NCBI GenBank assembly: GCA_035362115.1
Contig: DAOSDD010000164.1
Coordinates: 1-10,071, forward strand
Origin: DUMC01 sp035362115
Lineage (GTDB): Bacteria; Bacillota; Clostridia; Acetivibrionales; DUMC01
Direction of reading: 5' to 3'
Length of the DNA stretch: 10,071 bases
Made by a program: the position numbers and the translations under genes. Below the pieces are notes generated by a model, which was not told where the DNA came from, searched no databases, and worked only from the letters and a program-made list of their open reading frames with translations. Below, piece by piece: positions 7,216-10,071 of this stretch; the stretch's first letter is position 1, and the number at the start of each line of letters is the position of its first letter.

Positions 7216-9144
7216 TTATTTTTCTGGTACAGCCACTGAAAGGATAAACTCTTTTTCATTATACTCTATTTTTACTATGCCTCCGTATGATGCTACCACC
7301 CTCTCGATATTCCGTATACCAAGACCGTGAGACTTTCCGCTCTTTGTAGAGATAAGATGCCCGTCTCTGGCTTCAACATTGCCGCTATAGGAATTTGTCA
7401 ACTTTATGAGCATTTGTTTTTTCATTGTTCCCGCTTTAATGGTTATATACATTTTTTCATGGTTTTCCATTTGTTCGCATGCGTATACGGAATTTTCCAG
7501 AGCATTTCCAAGGACAATACAGAGGTCACTATCACTCATAACAGACTGCCTGTTGATGCTGCAAAAGCTTTCAAAGAAAATCCCGCTCTCCTTCGCCCGC
7601 AAGTAATAATATCCGATAATGGAGTTAGCTATAGTATTCTCACAGAATATCGGTAATTGCTCTCTATCAGTTTTTTCGTTATATTCACCTAAAAATACCC
7701 TCAATTCATCAAATTTATTCTCATCGGCAAGCCTGCTCATTGCTCTGATAAAATGACGGATATCATGTTTCATCTCCCGGATTTCATTCATCTGTCTGCT
7801 CAGTGTATCATAATATTCCTTCTGCATTGCAATCTGGTTGTTTGCCAGCTTCAATCTTGAGGAGGATATTGTGAAATCATCGTAGAGGTCAACGCTGCGC
7901 ATTGCATAAACAAAAATCATTATTAATGCAAACAAAGCGAATAAAATCAGAAGAATTAAGGACATGTCAATGTATATTTTTCCATTGATGTAATAACTGT
8001 CCAATGTCAGTCCTATTATAACAATGATTATATCCCAGAAAACTACCATACCAAATTTCTTCATAGTATGCCGTCCACGGTAGATTTTAAAGAATATATA
8101 GAGATCCAAAACATAGGTGAGCATGGGTATAAGTAATGATAGGTAATTGTTATAAATGCTCTTCGGCACAAGCAAATAGATGAGATACAGAAAAATATAA
8201 TGTATCAGGAAATACATTTTCTCGCGCTTGTTAAATTCAATGCCACACTGTTCCTGCACAAGGAAAATCAGCAAATATTTCAGGACAAAGGTTGTAAAGT
8301 ACATTAGTTCATTTGTTGACTCATAGGAGAGGTTTAGGAACAAAACGGGCTGCCATAAACTGTAAAATTCCGATGTCAGCATAACACGCATCAGAATGAA
8401 TATGACCATAACCGGAAGCCATATGGAATGTAGTTTTCGCCGGATAGTCACTATATACATTATGAGCAGGCTTAAAAGCGAAAACAGCACTATTCCAAAC
8501 AAAATAAACCGAACTGCGTTTCTGAAGCTGTTTTCTCTAATAATTTGGTTATAATCCCACAGGACAGGCGTCATATAAAGTCCTGAAAAACGTGCATTTG
8601 CAACCTCTATTACTATTTCGTGCACCATTCTATTAGAAAGTACCAAAGGGTGTAAATCTGCTTTCGGAGTCGTAAATATCTTTTTGGTGTCTTTAGAAAC
8701 AATACCACTTTCAGCAGCAAGCTGCCCGTCGATGAATGCTCTATATGCTCCGCCAAAGTCCGGTATAAACAATGTAACAGCATTGTCATACTCAAGGCCT
8801 GTCATGGTGAGTTTATAACTTCCGAACCCTTCCGCAGATAAACTACCTCTCTCAATCCTATATTTTGACCATGAATCCGGCACCTTAATTATTAAATCCG
8901 GAATATAAAGCTGATCAGGTTCTGACGCAATAAAGCGTTTCCAGTAAAATTCCCACTCTCCATCCAAATAAATCTTCCCGTCGGCCGGATTGGCAGCTGA
9001 CAAATCCATTCTGGCATTTATAGCCTTAGGTGCACCGCTAATATCATGATAATAATATGTATATACAGCCGGTAGATTCATAAAAATGACTGTCAGAACA
9101 AAACCCAGAATAAGAAACCATTCACGCTTAATTTCTTTTAACAT
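7216..9144 (-). CDS. Membrane sensor histidine kinase, 7TMR-DISM-like receptor with GHKL kinase domain
   Basis: 642 residues. One membrane segment at about 10-30 is followed by an outside domain (about 35-205). This has the look of a galactose-binding/GH2-type jelly roll: LDGEWEFYW at 60-68, VPDSW at 88-92, GFGSYKLTM at 106-114, AYRAFIDGQ at 133-141. Residues about 210-415 hold roughly seven hydrophobic segments, like 7TMR-DISM receptors. A helical linker leads to the phosphoacceptor His460 in MKHDIRH. The ATP-binding domain of the AgrC/VirS type follows: N-box at 541-556 (LGNALENS, Asn547 and Asn551) and G-box at 603-609 (GKSHGLG). Role: autophosphorylates in response to an outside ligand and passes phosphate to the regulator encoded just upstream. 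AGAGGAT overlaps the regulator's end, and the ATG is 4 bases after its stop. The jelly roll suggests a sugar or cell-wall ligand, but this is inference. No clear minus-strand terminator follows the gene. Confidence 0.93.
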   Translation of the reverse strand: MLKEIKREWFLILGFVLTVIFMNLPAVYTYYYHDISGAPKAINARMDLSAANPADGKIYLDGEWEFYWKRFIASEPDQLYIPDLIIKVPDSWSKYRIERGSLSAEGFGSYKLTMTGLEYDNAVTLFIPDFGGAYRAFIDGQLAAESGIVSKDTKKIFTTPKADLHPLVLSNRMVHEIVIEVANARFSGLYMTPVLWDYNQIIRENSFRNAVRFILFGIVLFSLLSLLIMYIVTIRRKLHSIWLPVMVIFILMRVMLTSEFYSLWQPVLFLNLSYESTNELMYFTTFVLKYLLIFLVQEQCGIEFNKREKMYFLIHYIFLYLIYLLVPKSIYNNYLSLLIPMLTYVLDLYIFFKIYRGRHTMKKFGMVVFWDIIIVIIGLTLDSYYINGKIYIDMSLILLILFALFALIMIFVYAMRSVDLYDDFTISSSRLKLANNQIAMQKEYYDTLSRQMNEIREMKHDIRHFIRAMSRLADENKFDELRVFLGEYNEKTDREQLPIFCENTIANSIIGYYYLRAKESGIFFESFCSINRQSVMSDSDLCIVLGNALENSVYACEQMENHEKMYITIKAGTMKKQMLIKLTNSYSGNVEARDGHLISTKSGKSHGLGIRNIERVVASYGGIVKIEYNEKEFILSVAVPEK

Positions 9145-9148
9145 TTTA

Positions 9149-9868
9149 CTATCCTCTATTCATGTGAGTGAAAAGATACTGGAAATACTTATCTTTCGCT
9201 ATCTTTTGGTACTTTTTTGATATACTGATAATAGCTGGATCAATATGAAAATGATTTTCAGCCATTTCAGTTACGTGGAAAATATTTACAGCAAAGCTCT
9301 GATGGCATCGGATAAATAACTCTTCCGGCAGTTGTTTCAGTATCTCATCGAGTTTGGCATAACACCTTAGTATTCTCTTATCTGCCATATAAAAACATAT
9401 GATCTTATCATTACTTTCTATATATAGAATGTCCCGGCAAAAAATCCGGTACACTGAACCTTTATAACTGAAACTGATTTGCTGCCGGCGTTCACCTATA
9501 ATGTCCAGCAGCGCCTGATCCAATATGCGGTTTAATTTTTCCCGGTTTAACGGTTTGTTTATGTAATTGAATGCAAATACATCATATGCTTCCCGGTAAT
9601 GCTCATTACTTGAAGATATAAAAATGATTTTTGCATCCTTCATACTGGCACGTATTTGGCCAGCGGTTTCAATCCCATTCATTCCAGGCATATATATATC
9701 CAAGAAAAGGATATCGAACAGGATTTTTGAGTCATGAAAATCATCAAGCAAAGATTCTCCATCGGAATAAGTTGAAATCTGGAAAGAAGGATCATATGAA
9801 TACAAAGCCTCCGTTAGTTCCTTGATATCTTCCCCTCTGTCATCGCAAATGCCAATTTGAATGGGCAT
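9149..9868 (-). CDS. LytTR-family response regulator
   Basis: 239 residues. The receiver domain at 1-120 has the acidic pair Asp9-Asp10, phosphoacceptor Asp57 (FLDIYMPGMNG), Ser85 and Lys105-Pro106. A LytTR DNA-binding domain follows at about 135-235 (FSYKGSVYRI, DILYIES, FIRCHQSFAVNI; the RCHQSF stretch corresponds to the usual HRS-F-VN core). This is the AgrA/VirR/ComE/LytR class of transcription activators. I chose the second Met (9868, MPIQIGICDD) over the ATG 11 codons upstream, because GGGAGGA lies 8 bases before it and receivers normally begin here. First gene of the operon with the kinase, whose ATG follows 4 bases after its TAG stop. Inference: phosphorylated by that kinase, it activates the surface operon at 7.1 kb and perhaps other promoters. 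Confidence 0.95.
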   Translation of the reverse strand: MPIQIGICDDRGEDIKELTEALYSYDPSFQISTYSDGESLLDDFHDSKILFDILFLDIYMPGMNGIETAGQIRASMKDAKIIFISSSNEHYREAYDVFAFNYINKPLNREKLNRILDQALLDIIGERRQQISFSYKGSVYRIFCRDILYIESNDKIICFYMADKRILRCYAKLDEILKQLPEELFIRCHQSFAVNIFHVTEMAENHFHIDPAIISISKKYQKIAKDKYFQYLFTHMNRG

Positions 9869-9876
9869 AAAAAAGA

Positions 9877-9883
9877 TCCTCCC
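9877..9883 (-). promoter_or_regulatory. Ribosome-binding site GGGAGGA that fixes the regulator start
   Basis: Near-perfect Shine-Dalgarno sequence on the minus strand, 8 bases before the ATG at 9868. It lies within the 11-codon extension that would result from the upstream ATG at 9901, so the shorter protein is the likely one. Confidence 0.85.
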
Positions 9884-9965
9884 TTTAAACCACAAATACA
9901 TTTTCAGAAACTTTTAATTTCATATCTCTATCTTTATCTTTAATGGTGCTAATCTATATTTATAT

Positions 9966-9994
9966 ATTTTATTCACCCAATACAGTAAAGTCAA
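9966..9994 (-). promoter_or_regulatory. Sigma-A-type promoter of the regulator/kinase operon
   Basis: TTGACT (9994-9989), 17-base spacer, TAAAAT (9971-9966). A start near 9959 gives a leader of about 90 bases. The near-ideal spacing contrasts with the 21-base spacer of the surface operon and suggests steady basal expression of the sensor system. From 9995 to the window end I see no gene or clear site. Confidence 0.65.
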
Positions 9995-10071
9995 TCAGTT
10001 TTTCTTAATTAGGGCACATTTTCTTCCTATGATACAAAATATGGCAGCATACGATTTCCCGAGTATAAAAT

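Noticed and set aside
9869..9901. Upstream ATG at 9901 as the regulator start
   Set aside because: It would place the strong GGGAGGA site inside the gene and add 11 residues before a normal receiver N-terminus.
9942..9953. AATGGTGCTAAT in the regulator leader, resembling AATGGTGAAAT of the operator region, as an autoregulatory half-site
   Set aside because: There is only one half-site, with an extra base and no partner 21 bases away, and it lies downstream of the likely transcription start. Too weak to call.
10024..10071. Plus-strand ORF beginning with ATG near 10030 and open to the edge
   Set aside because: Only about 14 codons are visible and no ribosome-binding site precedes it; not supportable.

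Overview
All five genes of this window lie on the minus strand, so the gene order reads from right to left. The DNA is AT-rich, ribosome-binding sites are strong, and promoters are of sigma-A type. A LytTR response regulator sits next to a GHKL sensor kinase, and a very long secreted protein of tandem Ig-like domains is present. Together these point to a low-GC Gram-positive bacterium, most likely of the Clostridia. No rRNA, tRNA, CRISPR or transposon is visible, and the genus cannot be fixed from the sequence alone.

Right part (about 7.2-10.07 kb): a promoter with near-consensus boxes (TTGACT, 17 bp, TAAAAT) drives a two-gene signalling operon. The first gene encodes a receiver plus LytTR response regulator. 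Four bases after its stop comes a 642-residue membrane histidine kinase. The kinase has an outside sugar-binding-like jelly roll, a multi-pass membrane region like the 7TMR-DISM receptors, and a cytoplasmic MKHDIRH/GHKL kinase module of the AgrC/VirS class. No agrB or agrD-like peptide gene is present.

Middle (7078-7215): a 138-base gap holds what looks like an activator-dependent promoter. Perfect TTGACA and TATAAT boxes are 21 bp apart, too far for good unaided use. Two 9-bp direct repeats with a 21-bp period abut the -35 box. This is the layout of AgrA/ComE-type LytTR targets, so the neighbouring regulator is the obvious candidate to bind there.

Left part (1 to about 7.08 kb): a tightly coupled operon of three genes. 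They encode a small unrecognised protein with a non-ATG start, a secreted subtilisin-family (S8) serine protease with intact Asp/His/Ser/Asn residues, and a giant secreted protein. Its first 1872 residues are visible before the gene leaves the window at base 1. The giant protein has a signal peptide, an unassigned N-terminal domain of about 150 residues, and about 19 Ig-like domains. The last eleven come from a five-domain block of about 400 residues (1.2 kb) that has been duplicated as a unit.

Working model (inference): the sensor kinase and LytTR regulator detect an outside ligand and switch on a cell-surface operon made of an adhesin-like Ig protein and a co-expressed protease that may process it or its targets.
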